64,000 nt of DNA from contig JAHLJT010004567.1 of NCBI GenBank assembly GCA_031308135.1, positions 31,345,602 to 31,409,601 on the forward strand. The letters run 5' to 3'. A model generated the notes under the pieces. The model made no database searches and was not told the DNA's origin. It saw nothing but the letters and a program-made list of their open reading frames with translations. Position 1 is the stretch's first letter. The number at the start of each line of letters is the position of its first letter. Shown in pieces: positions 55,911 through 64,000 of the stretch. A program made the translations under genes and the position numbers. Origin of the DNA: Acheta domesticus. Its lineage: Eukaryota; Arthropoda; Insecta; Orthoptera; Gryllidae.

Positions 55911-56955
55911 CAAACGTTAGTGGCGAATAGGATTTAAGCAACATGCAGTGGCTATCGCACTATACTTGATGAATACTAAGATTTTAAATTCTGTCTATGC
56001 TGTATATATTTTTTTAACAAAACTCGCCAAAGCGATTGTATTACCTCTTGAAAGAAACGAAGGGCTTCGGGCAGTATGAAGCTAAGCCACATTAATCACA
56101 ACAAACCTGCTGCTATTTATAATTGTTAACATTTCGATGTTTGTGAATACGTGACTTATTATTAATGTCTTGTTCATATTATGAAGGGCTTGTTGCAGTA
56201 ACAAAATGAGTCATATTTCGACATAAATAGACGTATTAATATTTGCGAGTAGCAGGAGGCTTGCTGCGGCTAGCGTGGCTTAATTTGTTACTACTCCAAC
56301 CCTTTTAAGTAAATTAGTGATTTCCTTCTGGCTCTATTTTCCGCCAGATACTTGTTAATTATACATTAGAAAAGTGTAATGTGCACAAGATTTTTTTCTG
56401 CCTAATTTCGTAACCCTTATCAATGGATATTTTAAAACATCACTTAAATATAAGCATTTGAGAAGAAATATGGTCGGATTATGTAATTTATACATACTTG
56501 ACGATTACAATAGTCGCTGAATGTCGTACTGTAGTTTCTGTAGAACTTCAGAAAATCTCTCGTTCAGATATCGTAAAGTAAGGAAAATATCTTAGATTTA
56601 CTACACCTTGTCAATATTATTTCTTTTTTAAATTTTAAATGAAATTCCGAATTCTATATACGAGAATATCTTGGTATAATGTTCTGACTAGATTTCAAGT
56701 AAAATTCTTGAGGCGAGAAACTAAAAAGTCATTTTTTTTGCATTGTTGTGAATATTAAGAATCTTACCACCATTCCATCTCTGCCATTGCTATCAATATA
56801 TTTTGCTTGTTCCTGCCGCAGACAAAAAATGAAAGAGAAGAAATGTAAGCTCAATCGGTTTTCCGTTACATATAGCGCAATATCAGCAGAGTGGATGTTG
56901 TGTCAATATGTCTTTCTTGTTTTTCGCTACCCGACAGTTCTCTACCGCCTTCGCG
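55911..56955. other. AT-rich spacer
   Basis: One unassigned 72-codon plus frame at 56748-56966 that runs into the SINE fragment; otherwise featureless. Confidence 0.5.
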
Positions 56956-56957
56956 TC

Positions 56958-57022
56958 GATCGCTAGAATTCTCCTCTAGTGGCTGAAATCCAACCATGTT
57001 GCGGGTGTCGAAAATCCTCCAT
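56958..57022 (-). mobile_element. SINE family A, copy 7, small fragment
   Basis: On the minus strand: TTGGATTTCAGCCACTAGAG, GAGAATTCTAGCGATC, preceded by a GATTTTCGACACCCGC-like stretch, matching the body of the family after the B-box. Confidence 0.7.
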
Positions 57023-57890
57023 CATCGGCCCACGAACCTTATAGTGCCGATAACGTATAAGAGACTCTGACAATTCGATGCGCTGTTACCACACATCACT
57101 AACCACATGGCACCACCAACATGACAGGTAAATTAAATCTCAAAACATTCAGCACTACCGACTGGCGATGACACGTCTTGACATCGTGATCATGACCTTC
57201 GCCACAACCGAACCTTATCACCTCCCAAGCCGTGTTGAAAACTTGATGCGTCAGCTCGAGGTGGCTTCGTTCTTTATTCCTACTGCAGTGCAGACGCAAC
57301 ATTGTCGACCTGTCCCGCTGTCCGTCATTGTAATCCTGTCCCGCTGTCCGCCTTTTCTGCCTCGACTTATTCGCGTAAACGATACACAAATTTACGAACC
57401 TGGATCTTTAACACTACTCCAGCTCCGCGCGATGTGTTGGACGTAGCCATCACGAAACTCACAACCTCGAACCAAGGCGCTCGGACGTCACTCACCAACT
57501 GGCCTAACACGCATCGGTAGGGGCATATTTCATTTGCACTGATATTGCTGATGAGAGGGATCTGCGTGCTTCTCGAGCGACTTCGTGACAGATGAGCAGC
57601 AACGCTGAACCCTGGCTTTGAGAAAGAAAACAAATCCTCGCAAGCTGATTGCTTCGGAGCAGGTCGCATGACCTAGCAGAGCACGTGACGAGAGAACTGT
57701 CAAAGTCGCTTATACGCTGCCGTTATTGTAGAATCTCTCTGTCAGCGGCGCCGCAGATGCAACGGCCATGCTGCCTCTGAACTATCATAGCCGATATGTA
57801 ATTCGAGTGTAGTTTGAGCAAGCTATGAATGTCTTTTTTGACTGAATGTACAGCTTGACAAAGATTCTGTTCAATAACTTCGTATTCATA
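57023..57890. other. Moderately C+G-rich stretch (block 24), nothing recognised
   Basis: Frames at 57099-57389 (minus), 57168-57446 (plus), 57302-57520 (plus) and 57367-57669 (minus) overlap one another. Composition is less biased than elsewhere, but no domain is recognised. Confidence 0.4.
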
Positions 57891-57894
57891 CGTA

Positions 57895-57897
<3 letters not shown>

Positions 57898-57949
<52 letters not shown>
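57898..57949. repeat. (TA)n microsatellite
   Basis: About 26 uninterrupted TA units directly beside the Tc1-like element, which targets TA. Confidence 0.95.
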
Positions 57950-57952
<3 letters not shown>

Positions 57953-57955
57953 TTA

Positions 57956-58522
57956 CACTAAGTGATCAAAAGTATCTGGACACATGGCTGAAAATGACTT
58001 ACCAGTTCGTGGCGCCCTCCATCGGTAATGTTGGAATTCAATAGGGTGTTGGCCCACCCTTAGCCTTGATGACAGCTTCCGCTCTCGCAGGCATACTGTC
58101 AATCAGGTGCTGGATGGTTTCTTCGGGAATGGCAGCCCATTCTTCACGGCACTGAGGAGAGGTATCGATGTAGGTCGGTGAGGCCTGGCATGAAGTCGGC
58201 GTTCCAAAACATCCCAAAGGTGTTCGATAGGATTCAGGTCAGGACTCTGTGCAGGCCAGACCATTACAGGAATGTTATTGTCATGTTACTCCGCCACAGC
58301 CCGTGCAGTATGAACAGGTGCTCGATCGTGTTGAAAGATGCAGTCTCCATCCACGAATTGGTCTTCAACAGTGGGAAGCAAGAAGTTGTTTAAAACATCA
58401 ATGTAAGCCTGTGCCGCCATAGTGCCACGCAAGGCAACAAGAGGTGCAAGCCCCCTTCATGAAAAACACGACCAACCATAACACCACCGCCTCCGTGTCC
58501 AAATGCTTTTGATCACATAGTG
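57956..58522 (-). mobile_element. Tc1-like transposon, deletion derivative
   Basis: Inverted termini of 28 bp (57956-57983 and 58495-58522; CACTAWGTGATCAAAAG...GGACAC) match at 25 of 28 positions. The left end is preceded by TA. On the minus strand, the sequence goes straight from the terminus into the catalytic half of a Tc1/mariner transposase: V-M-V-G, N-N-F-L-L-P, Q-H-D-R-A-P-V-H (second catalytic Asp region), then [15 protein letters not shown] carrying the last acidic residue. The amino half (DNA-binding domain and first Asp) is deleted, and frameshifts and stops are present. Autonomous relatives are about 1.6 kb; this is 567 bp. Confidence 0.93.
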
Positions 58523-58559
58523 TGCTTTTATTCATCCAACATGAATTTTCCCATGGCAT

Positions 58560-58770
58560 ACAATGTCTTTGACAGGGTGAGCGTGGCAGTGGCTGGGGAG
58601 AGCGCTGCAGCTGACCTTGGCCTTGGACCCGCTGGCCGCCGATCGATTCTCGGCGGTGCTCCGTTCTCGTTGTGCACCCCCCTCGACCTCCTCCGCCCTC
58701 GAATGGCACTTTGAGGAACTCGTCTCGAATTCGCTCAGCTGCGACCTCAACATATTTGCGTACATTTTCC
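58560..58770. other. Short CpG-rich block 25
   Basis: C+G-rich, with 61-77 codon frames on both strands. It adjoins the Tc1-like element. Confidence 0.45.
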
Positions 58771-59039
58771 TTGGACGGGAGAATGTTTCTCGTGAAGTAT
58801 AATTAATGATTTATACGACGTGCAAAGTTATGTTAAATGATTGGAGTGTAGCCTGGAAAGAACCATGAACCATACATATTGTTTAACAATGACACAGTTC
58901 TGAAAAAAAGAAACAGAAAACTGTTTACTATGTTTAAACTGATACGTATGGGATTGGGGTGCTAAAACCAAAAGTCGCAACATTTTTATCTAATTCATAG
59001 TTTCTTTTTGCAATTGTAGAGAGGCTGGGTTATGAACTC

Positions 59040-59690
59040 TGTTATGAGGAGCAAAAATATTAATTATCTCTCCAAGAATGATTTTTTATTGTTCCCTTGA
59101 ACTCAAAAAATACATGTTTAGCAGTTTAAAATACTAGATTTTCAAAAGCAAGTTCGATGTCCGTTTTCAATTGTGGGTACCCAAAGTTTTGTGCGTTATT
59201 ACCCAGCCACATAGACACGTCCTAATTTCTTGCCAGCATCTCTCAATATATTTTAAGTCTTGAGGTACATCTTTCTTTGCTCTTCACTGAAGGATCCCAA
59301 GTTTTCTAGGAAGTAGTCCACATCGGGAAGATAAGAAATGGACTTACAAGCTCACTTTACAACCTTGAGTTTTGAATGCCATAATCATACATTTCACGAT
59401 ATTTTTAGTATCCGGATCTTTGTTGTTTCCTAGAAGTCTTCCAATGGCCTACTTTACCGATTCCAAACTTTTTATGCTGAAATCATCGTTTGAGTGAAGT
59501 CTTGATCTGTCGGAAGTTTACAAATATCAGATCGCCAAAATGTCTCGCTTTCAATTTGGCATCAGAAAATTCAGGGTATTTGGAGAACAAATATCTTAAA
59601 CATTCTCCATCTTTAGTATAGATTTCACATAAAGTTTCATAGCCTCATCTTAATGTGCATAGCTAGAAGAACAGTGCCAGAGGCACTAAG
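59040..59690 (-). mobile_element. Decayed uncharacterised repeat-encoded protein
   Basis: Minus-strand frames, shifted several times, read in order: a decayed M-H-I-K-M-R-L; then L-C-E-I-Y, Y-L-F-S-K-Y-P-E-F-S-D-A-K-L-K-A; D-F-S-I-K-S-L; L-L-G-N-N-K-D-P-D; G-C-K-V-S-L-stop-V-H-F-L-S-S; and P-Q-D-L-K-Y-I-E. From memory this resembles a protein of unknown function found in many copies in arthropod and cnidarian genomes, with a conserved G-C-x-M-S-L-K-x-H-F-L-x-S-H-L core. Its repetitive nature suggests a mobile-element origin, but its biochemical role is unknown to me. Stops and frameshifts make this copy a pseudogene. Confidence 0.55.
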
Positions 59691-59699
59691 ACGGCATTA

Positions 59700-60405
59700 A
59701 CAATATTTTTTCACCTGGTTTACGAGTATCTCCTAGAGGATAGTTTTATTTTTCTCTCTTGCAAGATTATCCTATAAGCTAAGTGAAAAGAGATATTTTG
59801 AGTTTCCAGTACTTGGCCTAAAATACAGTAAGTATTTTAAAATTTTCACTTATTAACCAGTTGTATTTAATCTTCTGAAGAATTAAAGCTAAATAATTAT
59901 AAAATGAACAGAGTATCCCATTGAAAATGAAGCAAATGCGATTCCATAATGAACTGCTTTGGGACATTCTTGCTTGAATTTCTGCCTTATTTTGGAAATC
60001 ATTCTGTGACATTCTCTTCTCTTCAAGAAAATAATTATTACACCTGTTAAATTGTATGCATTTCTACTGAAAATATGTAGTACTAAAAATGTCTTGATCC
60101 AAAATTACTCTGTTTATCAGGTTAAGTAATCAGAAGTTATAAATTAGAAATTACCACTCGTGAATACAATATTTGTGAAAATTACTTGCTCATTGCATTA
60201 AATTATTTCAAAGTGTAAAACATTTGCACGACAGTAAAAATTATGATTTGCTGTCGACCAACCAGATATCTCTGCAATGTAATGGAGGAAAACCGTGAGA
60301 ATAATATTCTATGCTCTCCATTTTGAAAGAAAGTTACGGATGAACAGAAATACAAATGAGAATTTAACCAACATTATGATTTTAATAAAACTTATATCAG
60401 GGAAA
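59700..60405. other. AT-rich spacer
   Basis: Nothing recognised. One 64-codon minus frame at 59818-60012 is unassigned. Confidence 0.5.
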
Positions 60406-60410
60406 TAATG

Positions 60411-60537
60411 ATCTATCAGTGTGTGATCCAGCTATCAGTGTGTGACCCATCTATCAGTGTGTGACCCATCTAGTGTGTGACCCATCTATCAGTGTGTGAC
60501 CCATCTATCAGCGTGTGACTCATCTATCAGTGTGATT
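60411..60537. repeat. 19-bp tandem repeat, about seven units
   Basis: Units of ATCTATCAGTGTGTGACCC, one shortened by four bases and the outer ones diverged. No spacers, so not a CRISPR-like structure. Confidence 0.93.
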
Positions 60538-60775
60538 TATCCTAGACCATTTGCCTATTTTAAGGAGTTTTCATTTTTACTTTTTCAGTTTATAATTCCT
60601 CCTCATGACTTCACCCAGTATCTGATACTTTTAGAGACTACATATTTATTTTTAAGAGAGGGAGATTAATTTTCTATTTTCAGAATTCTTAATATATTTG
60701 TGCTAGGGCAAATACCAATTAAATCTTGAGTTGGATCGTGGAGTGAATAGGATGCCTTCATTTTGTGTGGCGCTG
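60538..60775. other. AT-rich spacer
   Basis: Nothing recognised. Confidence 0.5.
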
Positions 60776-61156
60776 TCTCATGTGTGGGGCAGAGGCTGCC
60801 TCCCTGTGAGGAGAGGCCGAGGCAGGCGCATCGCGAGGCGTCGGGGTCGCACGCGCCGCCTACGCCGACGCCGAGGAACGACCCCGCGGCCCGCTGACCT
60901 AGAAAGTGGCGCGGCGCCGCGCGGCGTCGCGACGGCCCGTCGCCAGGCGCCGTCCCGCCTCGCATCGACCCCGACCGCTCCCTCGTTGCTCGCCCTCACT
61001 ACGTTGCGCGCCCCGCCCTTCTCCTCTCCGCACCGTTTCCTAAAGCCTCCTTTGGACCGTCCCGGTCAGCCCCATTTTTAAAATTTTCAGCTCTCCGCAC
61101 CGCCCAGCTTTCCGCCCCACTCCTTTCCTCGCTCCCCGCCTTCCCCCCCATCCGCT

Positions 61157-61232
61157 CCCCGTCCGCTCCCCCCCGCTCCCCCCCGCTCCCCCCGCTCCCC
61201 CCGCTCCCCCCGCTCCCTCCCGCTCCCCCCGC
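61157..61232. repeat. CCGCTCCCC-type array
   Basis: Irregular 9-12-bp units of CCGCTCCCCC. The complementary strand has regular G4-G6 runs. Confidence 0.85.
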
Positions 61233-61324
61233 TCCCCGTCCCGCCCCGCTCCCCGCCCCGCCCTACGCCTATCTCCCCGCCCCGCCCTTCGCCCCGTTCA
61301 CGCCCCGATCCCCGCCTCGCCTCC

Positions 61325-61432
61325 GCCCCGCTCCCCGCCCCGCTCCCCGCCCCGCTCCCCGCCCCGCTCCCCGCCCCGCTCCCCGCCCCGCTCCCCGCCC
61401 CGCTCCCCGCCCCGCTCCCCGCCCCGCTCCCC
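61325..61432. repeat. 12-bp minisatellite, nine perfect units
   Basis: GCCCCGCTCCCC repeated nine times without a mismatch. The minus strand carries two G4 runs per unit, ideal for G-quadruplex formation. Confidence 0.97.
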
Positions 61433-61884
61433 GTCCTACTCCCAGACCCGCTATCCGCCCAGCTCCCCTACCGCTCCCCGCCCAGTCCCACGCCCCGCTC
61501 CTTCCAGATTTTCCCCGCCACACCCTCCTCGCCCCGCCACGATCCACCCTTCCTCTCCCTTCCGTCTCACTCCTGTCCTCGAAAGTATCCCCTCGTGGAT
61601 CTTCGCCCCGCTGTGCTCCGACGCGACGCGGCGCGCCGTCTCCCTCCGCTCTGCTATCGCCCCGCCCTCCCCGCCGCGACCCTCCTCCCCGCCTCGCCGA
61701 GGCGCTCCGCTCCATCGTCTCTCCCCGCCAACCCATTTCGACGGCCCGTTCCACCAACCCGCTCTGCTGACCCGCACCGCTGCCTCACTCCACAGTCTGT
61801 CGCCTTGCCTCACTCCACAGTCTCTCCCTTGCTCGCTCCGCGTACCCATCCTCGCCCTTCCTCTCCTTCGCCGTTACTTTTAGC

Positions 61885-62690
61885 CCCGCGTCTATTTTCA
61901 AGTCGTATAAAGGCAAGAAGGAGACTGGGTTAAAATAATATGATACTTATTGCAAGGTTGAAGCAGCTCCGGGCGAAAAAGAAAACAGCTTCCCTCGAAT
62001 TTCAACGAGACACAGAAGAGCTCTTCCATGAAGTTAAAATGAGAAATTCATCGGTGTTGTTTTGATGGATCGTTCTTGTTATTTAGAACTAATTTGATTC
62101 TGCTTCATTTCATTATTTATACTTTACTTTATTTCGAACCCAATATATTTGGTTGCTGCACTGCGCCTCATAAACAAAAGAATCAGACATATTGTTCACG
62201 ACTTTTATTCAACTACTAGTAGTATCTGCCATGACCGCCTAACCACTGCTTTCCAACCTCATATTAGAGATATCCCATCTCATAAAGAGATCCTTGCTAA
62301 ATATATTAATATTATTGTCTTATTATTGTGATTACTAATAAATAAAAAAAATCCCTGAAGTAATTAATTCGTATTGAATTTAATATCAAATTTGGCATTG
62401 CAATATATGTATCCATTTGTGAAAATTACTTGTAAAAAAATGTTGATGTCTACAATATCCAGTAAATGGATGCAGGCAGTCATGTAAGCAACTCTATTAT
62501 AAACGTTCGATATATCAGCTTCAATTAAGGAGATCTTTCGAACATAAACGTACATTCAAGTATTTAGATGAAACGACTGTACTCGTACAGGATGGATTCG
62601 CAAATCAGAGCATGGAAATTTTCCTAAGAATTTCGAGACTAATATTTTTTGCCGTGTCCTTCAAACGAGTAAGTAAAAAAAGAAGCAACT
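61885..62690. other. AT-rich spacer
   Basis: Unassigned frames at 62149-62331 (plus) and 62364-62555 (minus). Nothing else. Confidence 0.45.
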
Positions 62691-62694
62691 GGTG

Positions 62695-62945
62695 CATGGC
62701 AAAATCCTTTGGCCGGAGCGCAGACTGCAGCAGCGAACGGTTCGCGGGGAAAGTGGAGCGCGGCCGGCTGCATCGCTGGCGCTGCCCGGGACACGGCGCT
62801 TGGCCCGGTGCCTGCCAGCGGCTCGTCCCTCGCGGCGTGGACCCCCGGGGCGTCGCCACCGCAATCCGCAGCCCTTGCCCCCGGCTTCGTTGCGGCGCCG
62901 CGGGGGCCGACTGGGACGCGGACGAATGAGGGACGATAAATATGT
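62695..62945. other. CpG-rich block 27
   Basis: Compact and CpG-dense. Five frames overlap on both strands, all compositional. Confidence 0.55.
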
Positions 62946-62953
62946 ATTCGTGA

Positions 62954-63295
62954 TTACGGTAAATACTCGAATATAACACGCATATATTTTTCAAAAATTA
63001 CTAGCTGAAAATTGGGATGCGGGTAATATTCGCGTCAAAGTCGGTACCGCGAACTTGAAGCGTGATGCACGTGGTTACATGGAGGCATGGTTTATTCTTC
63101 GGGTTTTTATAACGTGGCGGGTCATAGCCCGTACTTACGATGGAATATGTCACGGCATTTCGCGTCTTTCTCTGTCGTGCCGCTGGATGTCGCATGATCG
63201 CGACCTGTCAAGCACATTTTTTTTGACATTACTTTCCGTAAAATTAGGGTGCGGGTAATATTCGAGGGCGGGGTATATTCGAGAACATACGGTAA
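62954..63295. mobile_element. MITE with ACGGTA termini, containing a foldback fragment
   Basis: The left terminus TTACGGTAAATACTCGAATA and the right, read inward TTACCGTATGTTCTCGAATA, agree at 22 of 28 positions overall. ATGCGGGTAATATTCG-type words occur in the same orientation near both ends (about 63017 and 63250). The first may be the right end of a shorter copy, so the structure could be two overlapping elements. It carries the family F foldback fragment. The superfamily is not certain. Confidence 0.6.
63124..63200 (+). repeat. Foldback element (family F), copy 2, single arm
   Basis: Contains CCCGTACTTACGATGGAATA, GGCATTTCGCGTCTTTCTC and GTGCCGCTGGATGTCGCAT, matching the arm of the element at 2859-3074 at roughly 85-90% by eye. 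The opposing arm is missing here. Confidence 0.8.
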
Positions 63296-63525
63296 GTTGT
63301 ATTCTACAAACCCCAAGGAATAGGTCTTTTTGTGCCGAAGAGAAAGTGTTCATAGAAAGCTTTCATTTCACTGTGACACACATTTTTGTGTTTATAAGGG
63401 GTTGCGTACAATAACCGAAACGCCCTGAGTAAACTGTTATTGAAATAAAAGCTCGCACTAAACTTTTATATAATTGTTAGCAATGTAACCTATATATAAC
63501 AACGGGCAATACATCAGACCTAAGA
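63296..63525. other. AT-rich spacer
   Basis: Nothing recognised. Confidence 0.5.
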
Positions 63526-63528
63526 ACA

Positions 63529-63642
63529 TGTTCAAAGAATTGGTTGTCTCGGGAGCTTAGTGGGTAGAGCAACTGGGCGTAAACCAGCAGACCCGGGTTT
63601 GAATCCCGGTCAGGGTCACAATTGTTTGAACAAATTTAATTA
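63529..63642 (+). mobile_element. tRNA-like SINE (family B), copy 2
   Basis: TGTTCAAAGAATTGGTTG, then a tRNA-like part (GGGAGCTTAGTGGGTAGAGC, anticodon arm CTGG-GCGTAAA-CCAG, T arm CCGGGTTTGAATCCCGG), then CAATTGTTTGAACAAATTTA. The anticodon-loop sequence and both bracketing repeats are the same as in copy 1, including the missing U33, so the defect is a family trait and not a private mutation. Confidence 0.8.
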
Positions 63643-63694
63643 CTGAACATTTATGTATTTAATCCCATTACATCTTAAACTTACGTCATCTATA

Positions 63695-63775
63695 GTTTTA
63701 CTATATATACTATATATAGTATTATATATAGTATATATATTACTATATATACTATATATTACTATATATACTATC
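63695..63775. repeat. AT-palindromic simple sequence
   Basis: Repeats of TATATACTATATATAGTA in alternating orientation, giving several overlapping self-complementary stretches. Confidence 0.85.
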
Positions 63776-64000
63776 TCTATACATTTAAAACACTAAGGGT
63801 TTTGGTTAAGAAAAAGGGTGATCTTTCTACTCAACCAAATATTATATTTTCTTTATAAAAAAAAGGTTGATGGGCCTAGATGTGGTTATCATTTGCTCAT
63901 ATTAACCTACTTGATTGTATAAATACTAAATTTGAATGATACCTTAAAATTAATAGAATGAACGCTTATCGTCCGTCTTTTGTTCATTAGGTCGTTTTGT
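63776..64000. other. AT-rich window end
   Basis: Nothing recognised. Confidence 0.5.

Larger units (their letters stand above)
60780..61880. other. CpG-rich block 26 with C-rich arrays
   Basis: About 1.1 kb; the longest C-rich block. The left part (60780-60990) is CpG-dense without strong strand bias. From 61080 to 61560 the plus strand is almost entirely CCCCGC/CTCCCC words. The 162-codon minus frame is a G-A-G-R repeat translated from the 12-bp array and is not a gene. Confidence 0.7.

Noticed and set aside
60411..60537. CRISPR-like or structured array
   Set aside because: Units are directly adjacent with no unique spacers; it is a plain minisatellite in a eukaryotic context.
61269..61757. 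162-codon minus frame with G-A-G-R repeats
   Set aside because: Direct translation of the 12-bp minisatellite; no coding evidence.

Overview
This window is a eukaryotic nuclear sequence dominated by repeats. No complete or clearly partial host protein-coding gene could be supported anywhere in the 64 kb. tRNA-derived SINEs, non-LTR retrotransposon remnants, a solo LTR, Tc1/mariner, pogo-like and hAT-like non-autonomous elements, and sparse, AT-rich unique sequence all point to a large animal genome. An arthropod, probably an insect, is my best guess. The species cannot be named from what is visible.

Layout. Positions 1-14000: a CpG-rich block, a tRNA-like SINE, a foldback element at 2859-3074, then three related hAT-type elements (3623-5296) joined head to tail to inverted through a shared 8-bp target-like sequence, a tRNA-derived SINE, a C-rich block near 9.2-10.2 kb and a second SINE. 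Positions 14000-26000: further CpG-rich blocks, a solo LTR (20455-21101) with 4-bp target duplications and an internal 50-bp minisatellite, one copy of a long dispersed repeat, and a decayed LINE reverse transcriptase on the minus strand (24605-25262). Positions 26000-42000: an 87-bp tandem duplication, a perfect 23-bp hairpin, a pogo-like MITE, a very proline/alanine-coding low-complexity block (36.2-37.0 kb), an hAT-like element and a second LINE remnant. Positions 42000-64000: the second copy of the long dispersed repeat, a third SINE type, a plus-strand LINE remnant, two SINE copies with clear target duplications, G-rich and C-rich arrays (51.2-52.3 and 60.8-61.9 kb), a deletion derivative of a Tc1-like transposon, a decayed uncharacterised repeat-encoded protein, and a nested MITE plus a tRNA-like SINE at the end.

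About 28 blocks rich in C+G and CpG, roughly 200-1100 bp each, recur every 2-3 kb in otherwise AT-rich DNA. They generate nearly all of the long open frames in the window (proline, arginine, alanine or glycine rich), and I do not regard those frames as genes. Some blocks could be promoters or first exons: the end of the block at 18340-18900 has a start codon in good context running into a donor-like site. This remains unproven. There is no operon-like organisation and no pathway to describe; the history readable here is one of successive transposon insertion and decay inside an intron or intergenic region.
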